23,144 nucleotides of DNA from a virus. The number at the start of each line of letters is the position of its first letter. Position 1 is the first letter of the stretch. The position numbers were made by a program, and so were the translations under genes. The notes beneath the pieces are model-generated. The model saw nothing but the letters and a program-made list of their open reading frames with translations, did not search any database and was not told where the DNA came from. Positions 7,020 through 15,082 of this stretch are shown one piece after another. Where the stretch lies: the IMG/VR virus record IMGVR_UViG_3300036768_001876, positions 1 to 23,144 of that record, one strand, 5' to 3'.

Positions 7020-7049
7020 CCTGACTCGACGCGGCTTGCCGCGGTCAGG
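7020..7049. repeat. Nested palindrome in the portal leader
   Basis: CCTGAC (7020-7025) pairs with GTCAGG (7044-7049), and inside it GCGG (7031-7034) pairs with CCGC (7039-7042). It lies in the 131-base gap between the 65-aa gene and the portal, a stretch with no protein-like frame of its own and with skewed G-rich composition. It resembles dispersed intergenic palindromes in some bacterial genomes, but a second copy is not seen in this window. Confidence 0.35.
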
Positions 7050-7092
7050 TTGGGCATGGCAAGGCTTTGAGTTTCGAGAGGGACCAGCTTTC

Positions 7093-8550
7093 GTGTTGTC
7101 GTGGATTTCCAGTCTGTTCGCGTCGAAAACGCCACGTCCAGCCGTGAGCCGGGCGGTACGACTCGTCCGCGCCAAGTACGATTCGGCTCTGACGACGGAC
7201 AACAACCGCCGGCATTGGGCCAACGCCGATGGATTGAGCGCCAGCGCCGCCAACGGCCCCGAGGTCCGCCGCATCCTGCGGAACCGGGCGCGGTACGAAG
7301 TCGCCAACAACAGCTACGCCCGCGGGATCATCCTCACGCTGGCCAACGACATCGTCGGCACCGGCCCGCGGTTGCAATTGCTCACGGAAGACGCCGAGGC
7401 CAACCGCCAGATCGAGCGGGCCTTCAACCGCTGGGCCAAGGCGATTGGTCTCGCCGAAAAGCTCCGCACTCTACGGATGGCACAGGCCCAGGATGGGGAA
7501 GCGTTCGCGGTCCTCGTGAATAACCCCGGCCTCGACACGCCGATCCAGCTCGATCTGCGGTTGATCGAAGCCGATCAGGTCGCCACGCCCGATCTGCGGT
7601 GGAGCGACGCCCGCGTCGTGGACGGCATCGTGTTCGACGCCGCGGGCAATCCGACCGAGTACCACGTCCTTCGTCAGCACCCCGGCGAGGGCCGATCGCT
7701 GTCCAAGGAGTACGACCGCGTTCCGGCGGAGGCGGTGCTGCACCTGTTCCGGGCCGATCGTCCCGGACAACACCGGGGCATCCCGGAGATCACGCCGGCG
7801 CTCCCGCTGTTCGCCATGCTGCGGGACTACTCGCTGGCGACGCTCGATGCGGCGAAGGCGGCGGCCTACTACGCCGGGATCATCTACACCGACGCGCCGC
7901 CCAACGGCGAGACCGACCCGGTCGAAGCGCTCGACCCGATTGAACTCGATCGGAACATGCTGCTGACGATGCCGGGCGGTTGGAAGATGGCCCAGCTGCA
8001 CGCGGAGCAACCGACGGGGACGTATGCCGAGTTCAAGCGCGAAGTGCTGAACGAGATCGCCCGCTGTCTCAACATGCCGTTCAACATCGCGGCGGGAAAC
8101 AGCGCCTCCTACAACTACGCCTCCGGTCGCCTCGATCACCAGACCTATTTCAAGTCGCTCCGCATCGATCAATCGCGGATCGAGACGGTGGTCCTCGACC
8201 GGATGCTGGCCGCCTGGTTCGACGAGGCGGTGCTGGTCGATGGCCTCTTGCCGTCCGGCCTCGGCCCCATCGCCGACTGGCCGCACCAGTGGTTCTGGGA
8301 CGGCCACGAGCATGTGGACCCGCAGAAGGAAGCCAACGCGCAGGCCACGCGGTTGGCGTCGCACACCACCACGCTCGCCGACGAATACGCCCGCAAGGGC
8401 CAGGACTGGGAAGCCCAGCTGCGCCAGCGCGCGAAGGAACTGGCCCTGATGACGGAGCTGGGACTGACCATTCCCGCTCCCACCGCCGCACCCACGACCC
8501 CGGAGAAATCGGATGCCGACCCTGAAGAAGCCCCGGTCAGCGACGAGTGA
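7093..8550 (+). CDS. Phage portal protein, lambda family
   Basis: A 485-aa portal, the dodecameric ring through which DNA enters and leaves the head. Family marks are the N-terminal RRHWANADGLSASAANGPEVRRILRNRARYEVANN region (the NN..A.G......ND.VG pattern of lambda gpB-type portals), NDIVGTGPRLQ, RPGQHRGIPEITPAL near residue 225, and CLNMPF followed by NYASGR near 341-346. The tail end is acidic and Pro/Ala rich and overlaps the next gene by 38 bases. The start is GTG 7093, nine bases after GAGAGGGA; an in-frame ATG at 7036 would add 19 residues lying partly within the palindromic leader and seems less likely. Partners are the terminase during packaging and the connector proteins afterwards. 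Confidence 0.93.
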   Translation: MLSWISSLFASKTPRPAVSRAVRLVRAKYDSALTTDNNRRHWANADGLSASAANGPEVRRILRNRARYEVANNSYARGIILTLANDIVGTGPRLQLLTEDAEANRQIERAFNRWAKAIGLAEKLRTLRMAQAQDGEAFAVLVNNPGLDTPIQLDLRLIEADQVATPDLRWSDARVVDGIVFDAAGNPTEYHVLRQHPGEGRSLSKEYDRVPAEAVLHLFRADRPGQHRGIPEITPALPLFAMLRDYSLATLDAAKAAAYYAGIIYTDAPPNGETDPVEALDPIELDRNMLLTMPGGWKMAQLHAEQPTGTYAEFKREVLNEIARCLNMPFNIAAGNSASYNYASGRLDHQTYFKSLRIDQSRIETVVLDRMLAAWFDEAVLVDGLLPSGLGPIADWPHQWFWDGHEHVDPQKEANAQATRLASHTTTLADEYARKGQDWEAQLRQRAKELALMTELGLTIPAPTAAPTTPEKSDADPEEAPVSDE

Positions 8551-10507
8551 TGTACTGACCACGCCGACGTCGCTGTGTCTCACCGCCACCGCCCGCATCG
8601 ATGTGGAGGCGGCCGGAGACGGCACGGGCAACGCGCTGCCGCGGTTTCAGATGCTGGCCTACACCGGCGGCCCGATGCGGATCGCCGGGTGGAAGCACGC
8701 GGTGATTATCGACCTGGCGGGGCTGTCGATCCCCGCGCAGTCGCGGCCGATTCGGTTCGGGCATGACCCGCTCGCCGGCGTCGGTCACACCGATTCGATC
8801 CGCATCGAGCAGGGACAACTGCTGGCCAGCGGCGTCGTGTCGCGCGACACGGCGGCCGCCCGTGAAGTCGTGACCAGTTCCAAGAACGGGTTCCCCTGGC
8901 AGGCCTCGGTCGGCGCGAGCGTCGACGAGTTCGAGTTCGTGAAGGAGCACCAGCAGGTGACCGTCAACGGTCGCCAGTACAGCGGCCCGCTCAACGTGGT
9001 CCGCAAATCGACCCTCGGCGAGATCAGCTTCGTCGATCTCGGCGCGGACGGAGCCACCAGCGCCCGCGTGGCGGCGATCGCCAACGCCGAAGCAGGAACC
9101 GAAACCGTGAACGACCACGAACCGACCACCGACGACAACGCTCCGGCCACGCTCCCGGAGACGCCTGCCGCGACCGGCACCGCCGCGAATCCGGTCCAGG
9201 ACATCCGTGCCCAGGCGGCGGCCGAGGTCGAGCGGATCGCCGCCATCCGGCGCATCTGCGCCGGCAAGAACGCGGCCCTCGAAGCCCGTGCCATCCGCGA
9301 CGGCTGGGACGCCCAGCGCACCGAACTCGAAGTGCTGCGGGCGACGCGCCCAGCCGCCCCCGCCGTCCACACGCCGGACAACACAGTCAACGGCCACGTC
9401 CTCGAAGCGGCGTGCCTCCTGACCGCAAAGGCCGCGCACGTCGCAGAGGCGTATGACGAGCAGACCCTCGATCTCGCCTCGCGACGGTTCCGCGGCGGCA
9501 TTGGCCTCCAGGAGCTGCTGCTCGAAGCGGCCTGGGCCAACGGCTATACCGGTCGCAATTTCCGGGACAGCCGGTCGGTGCTGCGGTTTGCGTTCGCCCG
9601 CGGGATCGAAGCGGCGTTCTCGACGATCGACATCGGCGGCATTCTCTCCAACGTCGCCAACAAGTTCCTGCTGGAGGGGTTCTTCAGCGTCGAGCGGACG
9701 TGGCGGAACATCTGCGCGGTCCGCAACGTCAGTGACTTCAAGACCGTCACCAGCTATCGCCTGATCGGCAAGGACCAGTACGAGCTGGTCGCGCCGGGGG
9801 GCGAGCTCAAGCACGGCACGCTGGGGAACGAGCAGTACACGAACAAGGCCGACACCTATGGCCTCGTGCTGTCGATCGATCGTCGGGACATCATCAACGA
9901 CGACCTGGGGGCGATCACCACCGTCCCCCGCAAGCTGGGTCGCGGGTCGGGGCTCAAGCTCAACGACGTGTTCTGGACGACGTTCCTGAGCAACGCCGCG
10001 TTCTTCACGGTCGGCAACAAGAACTATCTGACCGGGGCCGACACGGCGCTGTCGATCGACGGCCTGACGAAGGCGGAGGTCGCCTTCATGGACCAGACCG
10101 ATGCCGACGGCAAGCCGATCGGCATCATGCCGGCGATCGTGCTCGTGCCGACGGCGCTGTCGGCCATCGGGTCGCAGCTCTACAAGTCGCTCGAACTGCG
10201 GGACACGACGGCCAATGCCAAGTTCCCCATCGCCAACCCGCACCAGGGGAAGTTCCGCGTCGAAGTCAGCCGCTACCTGGCCAACGCGCAGTACGCCGGC
10301 AACTCGGCGAAGGCCTGGTACCTGCTGGCCGAACCGACCGACCTGCCGGTGATCGAGGTCGCGTTCCTCAACGGTCAGGAGTCCCCCACGATCGAAACGG
10401 CCGACGCCGACTTCAATCAGCTCGGCGTGCAGATGCGCGGCTACCACGACTTCGGCGTGGCGCTGCAAGACCCGCGCGGCGGCGTGAAGAGCAAGGGCGA
10501 AGTGTAA
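8513..10507 (+). CDS. Prohead protease-major capsid protein fusion
   Basis: A 664-aa polyprotein. Residues 25-190 resemble a U35-type prohead protease, with a candidate catalytic His in IRFGHDP (H84) and Ser in FPWQASVGAS (S132 or S136), ending in LGEISFVDLGADG. Residues 190-300 are Ala/Glu/Pro-rich and helical, in the position of a scaffolding (delta) domain. Residues 300-664 look like an HK97-fold capsid protein: EAAFSTIDIGGILSNVANK, IINDDLGAI, VLVPTALSA, and the C-terminal GYHDFGVALQDPRG. Protease, scaffold and capsid are usually separate genes; here they form one frame, so the protease should cut itself away during maturation. GGAGAAA seven bases upstream supports ATG 8513 inside the portal's end. 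The exact catalytic residues are inferred by eye. Confidence 0.9.
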   Translation: MPTLKKPRSATSDVLTTPTSLCLTATARIDVEAAGDGTGNALPRFQMLAYTGGPMRIAGWKHAVIIDLAGLSIPAQSRPIRFGHDPLAGVGHTDSIRIEQGQLLASGVVSRDTAAAREVVTSSKNGFPWQASVGASVDEFEFVKEHQQVTVNGRQYSGPLNVVRKSTLGEISFVDLGADGATSARVAAIANAEAGTETVNDHEPTTDDNAPATLPETPAATGTAANPVQDIRAQAAAEVERIAAIRRICAGKNAALEARAIRDGWDAQRTELEVLRATRPAAPAVHTPDNTVNGHVLEAACLLTAKAAHVAEAYDEQTLDLASRRFRGGIGLQELLLEAAWANGYTGRNFRDSRSVLRFAFARGIEAAFSTIDIGGILSNVANKFLLEGFFSVERTWRNICAVRNVSDFKTVTSYRLIGKDQYELVAPGGELKHGTLGNEQYTNKADTYGLVLSIDRRDIINDDLGAITTVPRKLGRGSGLKLNDVFWTTFLSNAAFFTVGNKNYLTGADTALSIDGLTKAEVAFMDQTDADGKPIGIMPAIVLVPTALSAIGSQLYKSLELRDTTANAKFPIANPHQGKFRVEVSRYLANAQYAGNSAKAWYLLAEPTDLPVIEVAFLNGQESPTIETADADFNQLGVQMRGYHDFGVALQDPRGGVKSKGEV

Positions 10508-10567
10508 GCGGCGGAGCCGCGTTGGGCCTGCGGCAGACGGAGACCACCACACACGGAGAACTGATCC

Positions 10568-10909
10568 ATGCCTCAAGCGACGTTTGTGCAAGACGGATGT
10601 GCGATCGACTACACGCCCGGTGCCGCCGTGGCGGCCGGCGACGTCGTCGTGCAGGGAGACCTCATCGGCGTGGCCAAGCGGCCGATCGCCGCCAACGAAC
10701 CGGGGGCGCTCTCGGTCGAGGGGGTCTTTGACTTTCCCAAGGCGACGGGAGCCGGCTCGGCGATCGCCGCCGGCGTGAACGTCTACTGGGACGTCGCCGA
10801 AGCGGTCGCCAAAACCGACAGCGAAGCGGGGGCCAACAAGCTGCTCGGCAAGACGACCAGGGCCGCCGGTGACAACGACGCCGCGGTCCGCGTCCGCCTG
10901 AGCCAGTGA
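10568..10909 (+). CDS. Capsid cement/decoration protein, DUF2190 family
   Basis: A 113-aa beta-rich protein: FVQDGCAIDYTPGAAVAAGDVVVQGDLIGVAKRPI, a central VEGVFDFPKATG strand pair, then GVNVYWDVAEAVAKT and a C-terminal AAVRVRLSQ strand. This is the pattern of the DUF2190 family, small proteins found directly after the capsid gene in many siphoviruses that bind the outer capsid and stabilise it against internal pressure. GGAGAA eight bases upstream fixes the start. The 60-base gap from the capsid gene begins with a small hairpin (10508-10520) that may tune the very different expression levels of these structural genes. Confidence 0.85.
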   Translation: MPQATFVQDGCAIDYTPGAAVAAGDVVVQGDLIGVAKRPIAANEPGALSVEGVFDFPKATGAGSAIAAGVNVYWDVAEAVAKTDSEAGANKLLGKTTRAAGDNDAAVRVRLSQ

Positions 10910-11003
10910 TTGGAGCCGCCGGGGGCGGTCCCGTCGGGCTGCCGCCCGGATTCGCAATGGGCGGTTCCCAAAGATTCAACGTCACCACGCGATGGAAACT
11001 GCA

Positions 11004-11369
11004 ATGGCCGACCTGCTCGAACAGGGTTCCCGCTGGCTCGAGGCCCAGCGGACCAAACACTGCACCCGCGACGTGACCTACGTCCGTGGTGCGGCCTCGG
11101 TCGTCGTGAAGGCCACGGTGGGGCGGACACAGTACGAGACCGACGACGGCCACGCCGTCCGGGTCGATTTCACCGAGCGGGATTTTCTGATTCAAGCGGC
11201 GGACCTCGTGCTCAGTGACCACGCGGTCACGCCGCAACCGGGGGACCAGGTGCGCGAGTCGCAGAACGGGCAGGTACTCGTGTTCGAGGTCATCGACTGG
11301 CGGTACTCGGACCCCTACCGGCAGACGTTTCGGATGGAGACCAAGCACGTTGGAACGGACACCCCCTGA
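11004..11369 (+). CDS. Putative head-tail connector/stopper protein
   Basis: A 121-aa protein in the slot of lambda FII-type stoppers, which close the portal after packaging and receive the tail. The core reads as a small beta barrel: VTYVRGAASVVVKATVGRTQYE, VRVDFTERDFLIQAADLVL, TPQPGDQV, then LVFEVIDWRYSDPYRQTFRMETKHV. The PGD.V followed by a strand with a conserved aromatic is typical of such connector domains, but I make the call chiefly by position. ATG 11004 has GGAAA five bases upstream; ATG 10992, four codons earlier, is an alternative. The stop shares one base with the next start. Confidence 0.78.
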   Translation: MADLLEQGSRWLEAQRTKHCTRDVTYVRGAASVVVKATVGRTQYETDDGHAVRVDFTERDFLIQAADLVLSDHAVTPQPGDQVRESQNGQVLVFEVIDWRYSDPYRQTFRMETKHVGTDTP

Positions 11370-11797
11370 TGGCTGTCATCACCGACATCGCCGACGCCAT
11401 CGTGGCGGAACTGAACGGAGCGACGTTCCGTCAGCCGGTGACGGCGGTGCGGCATTACCTGCCGCGGTTCGACCTGCCGGAGATGCACAATCTGCAGGTC
11501 ACGGTGGTCCCCAAAGGGGTCGTGCTGGCGTCGGGCGACCGGTCGCGCGGGCAGGGGGATTACAGCCTCGACGTCGCGGTACAGCAGAAGATTGCGACGG
11601 GCGACAACGCCGAACTCGATGCGCTCACCGATCTCACCGAGGAGATCGCCAATCACTTTCGCGGCCGGCGGCTTGGATCATTTCCCGACGCGATCTGGAT
11701 CAAGACCGAACAGACTGTGCTCTATGCCCAGGAGCACCTGGCCGAATTGCGGCAGTTCACCAGCGTCCTGACCCTCACCTACCTGGTGCTCCGATGA
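11369..11797 (+). CDS. Putative neck or tail-terminator protein
   Basis: A 142-aa protein overlapping its neighbours at both ends (1 base before, 4 bases after), so it belongs to a coupled connector set. It starts with a helix (ITDIADAIVAELNGATF) and continues with alternating strands (NLQVTVVPKGV, YSLDVAVQQKI), a helix (LDALTDLTEEIANHF) and final strands. This alpha/beta order fits lambda U / HK97 gp10-neighbour tail terminators, which cap the tail tube. The family is not certain from motifs; position between the stopper-like and gp10-like genes carries the call. Confidence 0.72.
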   Translation: MAVITDIADAIVAELNGATFRQPVTAVRHYLPRFDLPEMHNLQVTVVPKGVVLASGDRSRGQGDYSLDVAVQQKIATGDNAELDALTDLTEEIANHFRGRRLGSFPDAIWIKTEQTVLYAQEHLAELRQFTSVLTLTYLVLR

Positions 11798-12225
11798 TCG
11801 GCATCAAACTCAGCGAGGCGCAGCGCCTGTTCTTCGACCGGGCCGCCGTCACCAGCGCGGCGGATCGGCGGACGCGGAAGGTGTTGTCGAAATTCGGGGC
11901 GTTCGTGCGACAGACGGCGAAGACCAGCATCCGCAAACGCAAGGCGGTCTCGGAACCGGGACAGCCCCCCAGCAGTCACACCGGCCTTTTGAAGCGAAAC
12001 ATCTTTTTCGTGTTCTCCCCGGAGACGCGGAGCGTGGTGATCGGTCCGATCCTGCTCAACAACCGGACGGACGCGCCACGGCTGTTGGAGCACGGCGACA
12101 CCGTGGTCCGCCGCCGGCGGAACCGGCGGGTGCGGATGACTTACGAGGCACGGCCCTTCATGGGGCCGGCGTTCGAACGCGAACAGCAGCAGCTCCCCGC
12201 GCTGTGGAAGAACTCGGTCGGCTGA
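11794..12225 (+). CDS. HK97 gp10-like tail-completion protein
   Basis: A 143-aa protein with the features of the HK97 gp10/virion-morphogenesis family: an N-terminal helix, a very basic middle (RQTAKTSIRKRKA), then PSSHTGLLKRNI, a strand pair VFSPETRSVVIGP, APRLLEHGDTV and the C-terminal YEARPFMGPAFERE box. The last motif, aromatic-RPF(M)xPA, is the most diagnostic part of the family. Members join head and tail or complete the tail end. It starts at an ATGA overlap with the previous gene. It is followed by the inserted exported peptidase gene rather than directly by the tail tube. Confidence 0.87.
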   Translation: MIGIKLSEAQRLFFDRAAVTSAADRRTRKVLSKFGAFVRQTAKTSIRKRKAVSEPGQPPSSHTGLLKRNIFFVFSPETRSVVIGPILLNNRTDAPRLLEHGDTVVRRRRNRRVRMTYEARPFMGPAFEREQQQLPALWKNSVG

Positions 12226-12243
12226 CTTGGGAAGGAGCCTCGC

Positions 12244-12810
12244 ATGCGCGTTGTTGCCGTTTCGCTCATGAGCCTGATTTGGCTGGGTGCGCTGCAGTGC
12301 GCCCATGCGCAGGACAACTTCGCCGTCGATCTGCCGGCCGACGTGCGGCAATGGTTTCGCAACCCGGACGGCTCGTGCGTGCAGTGCTCGATCGGCATGT
12401 GCGGTGTCGATCAGAACGTGGCAGCCGCAGCCACGCTGTTGTGGGACACCGAGTACGGTCCCCGCGAACGGGGCGGTTCCGGCCCCTCGCGCGTGGCCGA
12501 GTACTGCAACCGCCGCGGCATTCGGGCCTGGAACGTGGTCGGCGACGGCACGTTCGATTGGATGAAGTGGGCCTGCGCCACGGGACGTGGTGCGGCGATC
12601 GGCGCGGGGCCGAATCACTTTCAGACGCTCGTCGGTTACGACCCCGCCGTCGGGCGGTGGTACGTCTGCAACAACAACAGCCCCGACCGGATCGACAGCT
12701 ACGACGAAGCCCAGTTCCGGCGGCTGCATCTGTCGAGCGGTCCCTGGGTGGTGATTCTCGATTACCCGCCGCACCCCGCGCGTCCCGAATACCGACCGTG
12801 GTGGCGCTGA
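12244..12810 (+). CDS. Exported papain-like cysteine peptidase
   Basis: A 188-aa protein with a signal peptide (residues 1-22, hydrophobic core VVAVSLMSLIWLGAL, likely cut AHA/QDN). The mature part has the papain order of catalytic residues: DGSCVQCS at 42-49, matching the GSCWAFS box with Cys45; PNHFQTLVGYD at 123-133, with His125 in the HAV..VGY box; and WYVCNNNS at 139-146, with Asn145 in the position of the K-NSWG Asn. Six Cys remain after signal cleavage, so disulfides are possible. It would act outside the cytoplasmic membrane on a peptide or peptidoglycan cross-link; the substrate is unknown. GGAGCC lies upstream of the start. It is next to a thioredoxin-like membrane protein, suggesting a redox partner. 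It is not a normal tail gene. Confidence 0.85.
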   Translation: MRVVAVSLMSLIWLGALQCAHAQDNFAVDLPADVRQWFRNPDGSCVQCSIGMCGVDQNVAAAATLLWDTEYGPRERGGSGPSRVAEYCNRRGIRAWNVVGDGTFDWMKWACATGRGAAIGAGPNHFQTLVGYDPAVGRWYVCNNNSPDRIDSYDEAQFRRLHLSSGPWVVILDYPPHPARPEYRPWWR

Positions 12811-12859
12811 CGTTCGTTCCTGCACACGCAGTCAACCCATTCTCGAAGGAGTCGATCTC

Positions 12860-14107
12860 ATGCTGAAGCGTCCGGCCTGTTTCCTGGTTCTGCTGCTGGC
12901 GCCTGTGGTATCGCCGGCCCAATCCGCCCCGCAAGTCGATCAGGATGAAGTCCGCCGGCTCGGCAATGTCGTGCAGCAACTTGGCGTCGGTCCGCAGTCG
13001 GACGGCGTTGATGACTTTCTCACGGCGATGGGGCCTCCGGCCAGTGACGCCGACAAGTGGTTCATCAGCCTGGTCACGATCCGCAACTGCGCGCCTTGCG
13101 TGCAGCTCAAGCAGGCGTTCGGAACCGATCCGTGGCTCAAGGCGCTGGCCGATCCGAACGACCCGAAAAAGTCGTGGTCGCACTTCGGCGTCTACGACGT
13201 GCAGGACCGCAGCCAGTCCTTTCGCTTCGAGAAACTCAAGATCGAGGCCTATCCCACGATCCTGGTCCAGCCGCCGCGGAGCAAGAAGTACGGCGAGCCA
13301 TCGACCGTGGTGTTCCAGGGAACGTACGGCGGCGATCCGAAGAAGCTGGCCACCGAGATCACCACGGCCGTTCGCCGCTATGTGGCCAAGCTGTCCGAGG
13401 CCAAGTCGGCGCGGGAGCCGGCGGCCATCGGGGACATCGGTGCCGACCCGCCCTGGCAACCGGCCCCCAAAGTCGATCCCGTGCTCCCCGTGTTGCCGAC
13501 GCCCCCCGTGGACGTGGTCCAGATCCCACCGCCATTGCCGACGCCGGTACCAGCGCCGAGTCCGTCACCAGCGCCCACGCCCGCCCCAGCGCCCAATTCA
13601 GTTCCGAGTCCGGCATCAATGCGGTTGGAAGCGGTGGTGGTCACCGACGCCGATACGCCCACCGACGACGCCACGGAGACCCGTATTCGCGAGGTGATCC
13701 AGGGGCTGAAGCGCGAGCGCGGTCAGCACCTGAAGGTGCGGCGAGTGGATTGGCAGGATGCGGTGAGCCGTTATCCGCTGCGGCGCGACGAAGTACCGGT
13801 GGTGCTGGTCACGAGCGATGGCCGGATTGAGGACAAGATCTCCGCGAGCCTCTTGCCGTTCGTGGATGCGCCGGCCAAGCCGGTGTCGCTCACCGATCTG
13901 CCGTGGTCGGTCATCGCCGGCCTCGTCACCACCGGTTTCAGCGTGCCGGCGCTGGCCGCCCTCGCGGTGTGGGCGCTCGGCATGTTTCGCACGAAGAAGC
14001 AGCAGGCCGGACAGCCGCCGGTGCTGAGCGACGCCGCGTTTCAGCAATTGCTCGATTGGCTCAAGCGCCTGGAACAAGCACCGACGAACACGCCTTCCGC
14101 CTCCTAA
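12860..14107 (+). CDS. Exported, membrane-anchored thioredoxin-like protein
   Basis: A 415-aa protein. A signal peptide spans 1-20. A thioredoxin-like domain at about 60-175 has the redox motif CAPC at 77-80 and the cis-Pro loop YPT at 131-133. A Pro-rich linker (about 196-254, repeated PAP/PSP) follows. A second alpha/beta domain at 255-340 has a VPVVLVTSDGR strand-turn-strand like the cis-Pro half of thioredoxin but no CxxC, so it may be a degenerate copy. A transmembrane helix lies at about 349-375, with a short basic then helical C-tail in the cytoplasm. It should act as a periplasmic thiol oxidoreductase or disulfide isomerase. AAGGAG ten bases upstream supports the start; it lies 49 bases after the peptidase gene. 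Confidence 0.87.
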   Translation: MLKRPACFLVLLLAPVVSPAQSAPQVDQDEVRRLGNVVQQLGVGPQSDGVDDFLTAMGPPASDADKWFISLVTIRNCAPCVQLKQAFGTDPWLKALADPNDPKKSWSHFGVYDVQDRSQSFRFEKLKIEAYPTILVQPPRSKKYGEPSTVVFQGTYGGDPKKLATEITTAVRRYVAKLSEAKSAREPAAIGDIGADPPWQPAPKVDPVLPVLPTPPVDVVQIPPPLPTPVPAPSPSPAPTPAPAPNSVPSPASMRLEAVVVTDADTPTDDATETRIREVIQGLKRERGQHLKVRRVDWQDAVSRYPLRRDEVPVVLVTSDGRIEDKISASLLPFVDAPAKPVSLTDLPWSVIAGLVTTGFSVPALAALAVWALGMFRTKKQQAGQPPVLSDAAFQQLLDWLKRLEQAPTNTPSAS

Positions 14108-14129
14108 CCGCCTGACAAGGTGACCGCTC

Positions 14130-14570
14130 ATGGCCATCAAACTCGGACTCGACGCCAAGCTCTACCGGAACACCGGCGCGTATGCGTCCCCCACCTGGGA
14201 CGAGATCAAGAACGTCAAAGACCTGACGCTCAACCTTGAAGCGGGCGAGGCAGACGTCTCGACCCGCGGCAACGGGGGCTGGCGGGCCAACATCGCCACG
14301 CTCAAAGACGCCAGCCTCGAGTTCGAGATGGTCTGGGACACCGCTGATGCCGACTTCACCGCGCTGCGGACGGCGTTCCTCACCAACGCGCCCATCGAGT
14401 TCGCCGTCCTCGACGGGGCCAGCAACGCCAGTGGCGCGCAGGGGCTGCGGGCCTCGATGGCGATCACCAACTTCAGCCGGTCCGAACCGCTGGAAGAGGC
14501 GATCAAGGTCAGCGTCACGGCCAAGCCCACGTACAGCGCCAACCCGCCCGAATGGATGACCGTGCCGTAG
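14130..14570 (+). CDS. Major tail tube protein
   Basis: A 146-aa protein with the pattern of siphovirus tube proteins: MAIKLGLDAKLYRN, then WDEIKNVKDLTLNLEAGEADVSTRGNGGWRAN, a helix-containing DADFTALRTAFLTNAPIEFAVLDG, and a final strand set EEAIKVSVTAKPTYS. The V.DLTLN....EADVSTR segment, in which a strand is followed by a loop contacting the next ring, is typical of TP901-1/lambda V-type tubes. It stacks in hexameric rings around the tape measure. AAGGTGA seven bases upstream marks the start. The chaperone and tape-measure genes follow in the standard order. Confidence 0.88.
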   Translation: MAIKLGLDAKLYRNTGAYASPTWDEIKNVKDLTLNLEAGEADVSTRGNGGWRANIATLKDASLEFEMVWDTADADFTALRTAFLTNAPIEFAVLDGASNASGAQGLRASMAITNFSRSEPLEEAIKVSVTAKPTYSANPPEWMTVP

Positions 14571-14596
14571 TCGCGGCAGCCGGAGGAAACGATGCC

Positions 14597-15082
14597 ATGC
14601 ACACGTTCAACGACACGCAAGGTCGGACGTGGTCCGTCACGATCAATGTCGACGCCATCCGCCGCGTCCGCGGGCTGCTCGACATCAACCTGCTCGACGC
14701 CGTCGAGGGGAAGCTGCTCGAACGGCTCGTCAGCGATCCTGTGCTGCTCTGCGACATCCTGTTCGCCCTCGTCAAACCCGAGGCCGACGCGAAAAACGTC
14801 AGCGATGAAGATTTCGGGCGGGCGCTTGGCGGCGACGTGTTGGACCACGCCACGACCGCGCTGTTGGAGGAACTGGTCGATTTTTTCCCGAGCGGGAAGC
14901 GGACCGTCTTCCGCAAGGCGCTCGACAAGCTCAAGGCACTGGAGGGGATGGCGCTGGAGACCGCGACGCGGCGACTGGAGAGCACCGAACTGGAACAGCA
15001 GATGGCCGCGGCGCTGGCAGCGATGCCCGGCGCGTCGACGCCTGGCGACTTGTCTGGCAACTCGCCGGCATCGTCGGCGTGA
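14597..15082 (+). CDS. Tail assembly chaperone, first frame (gpG-like)
   Basis: A 161-aa protein between the tail tube and tape-measure genes, the location of lambda G. It begins MHTFNDTQGRTWSVTINVDAIRRVR, followed by helical segments (LLDAVEGKLLERLVSDPVLLCDILFAL, then LEELVDFFPSGKRTVFRKALDKLKALEGMAL). Chaperones of this type coat the tape measure before the tube polymerises. GGAGG ten bases upstream supports ATG 14597. The last 20 residues are Ala/Ser/Pro-rich and look unconserved, as expected if many ribosomes leave this frame by -1 slippage into the next one, which would give a 248-aa G-T fusion. Confidence 0.85.
   Translation: MHTFNDTQGRTWSVTINVDAIRRVRGLLDINLLDAVEGKLLERLVSDPVLLCDILFALVKPEADAKNVSDEDFGRALGGDVLDHATTALLEELVDFFPSGKRTVFRKALDKLKALEGMALETATRRLESTELEQQMAAALAAMPGASTPGDLSGNSPASSA
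14881..14914 (+). other. Candidate -1 ribosomal frameshift site
   Basis: T TTT TTC at 14881-14887 is a slippery heptamer in the correct phase of the upstream frame (GAT TTT TTC CCG). Four bases later, 14892-14899 and 14908-14914 can pair as GCGGGAAG/CTTCCGC with one bulge, a hairpin of the type that stimulates slippage. The -1 frame has no stop from here to 15340. Against it: the sequence in the -1 frame looks protein-like only from about 15037, so the true slip point may lie later, where I see no canonical heptamer. Confidence 0.4.

Noticed and set aside
8537-10957. Minus-strand frame of 806 codons opposite the capsid and cement genes
   Set aside because: Spans two unrelated plus-strand genes and their gap, with Arg/Asp/Val-rich composition and no motifs.
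10958-11080. Short plus-strand frame before and into the connector gene
   Set aside because: About 38 codons, no ribosome site, and the connector frame explains the conserved part.
12226-14129. Peptidase and thioredoxin as normal tail or sheath proteins
   Set aside because: Both have signal peptides, which virion tail proteins lack, and no sheath features are present.
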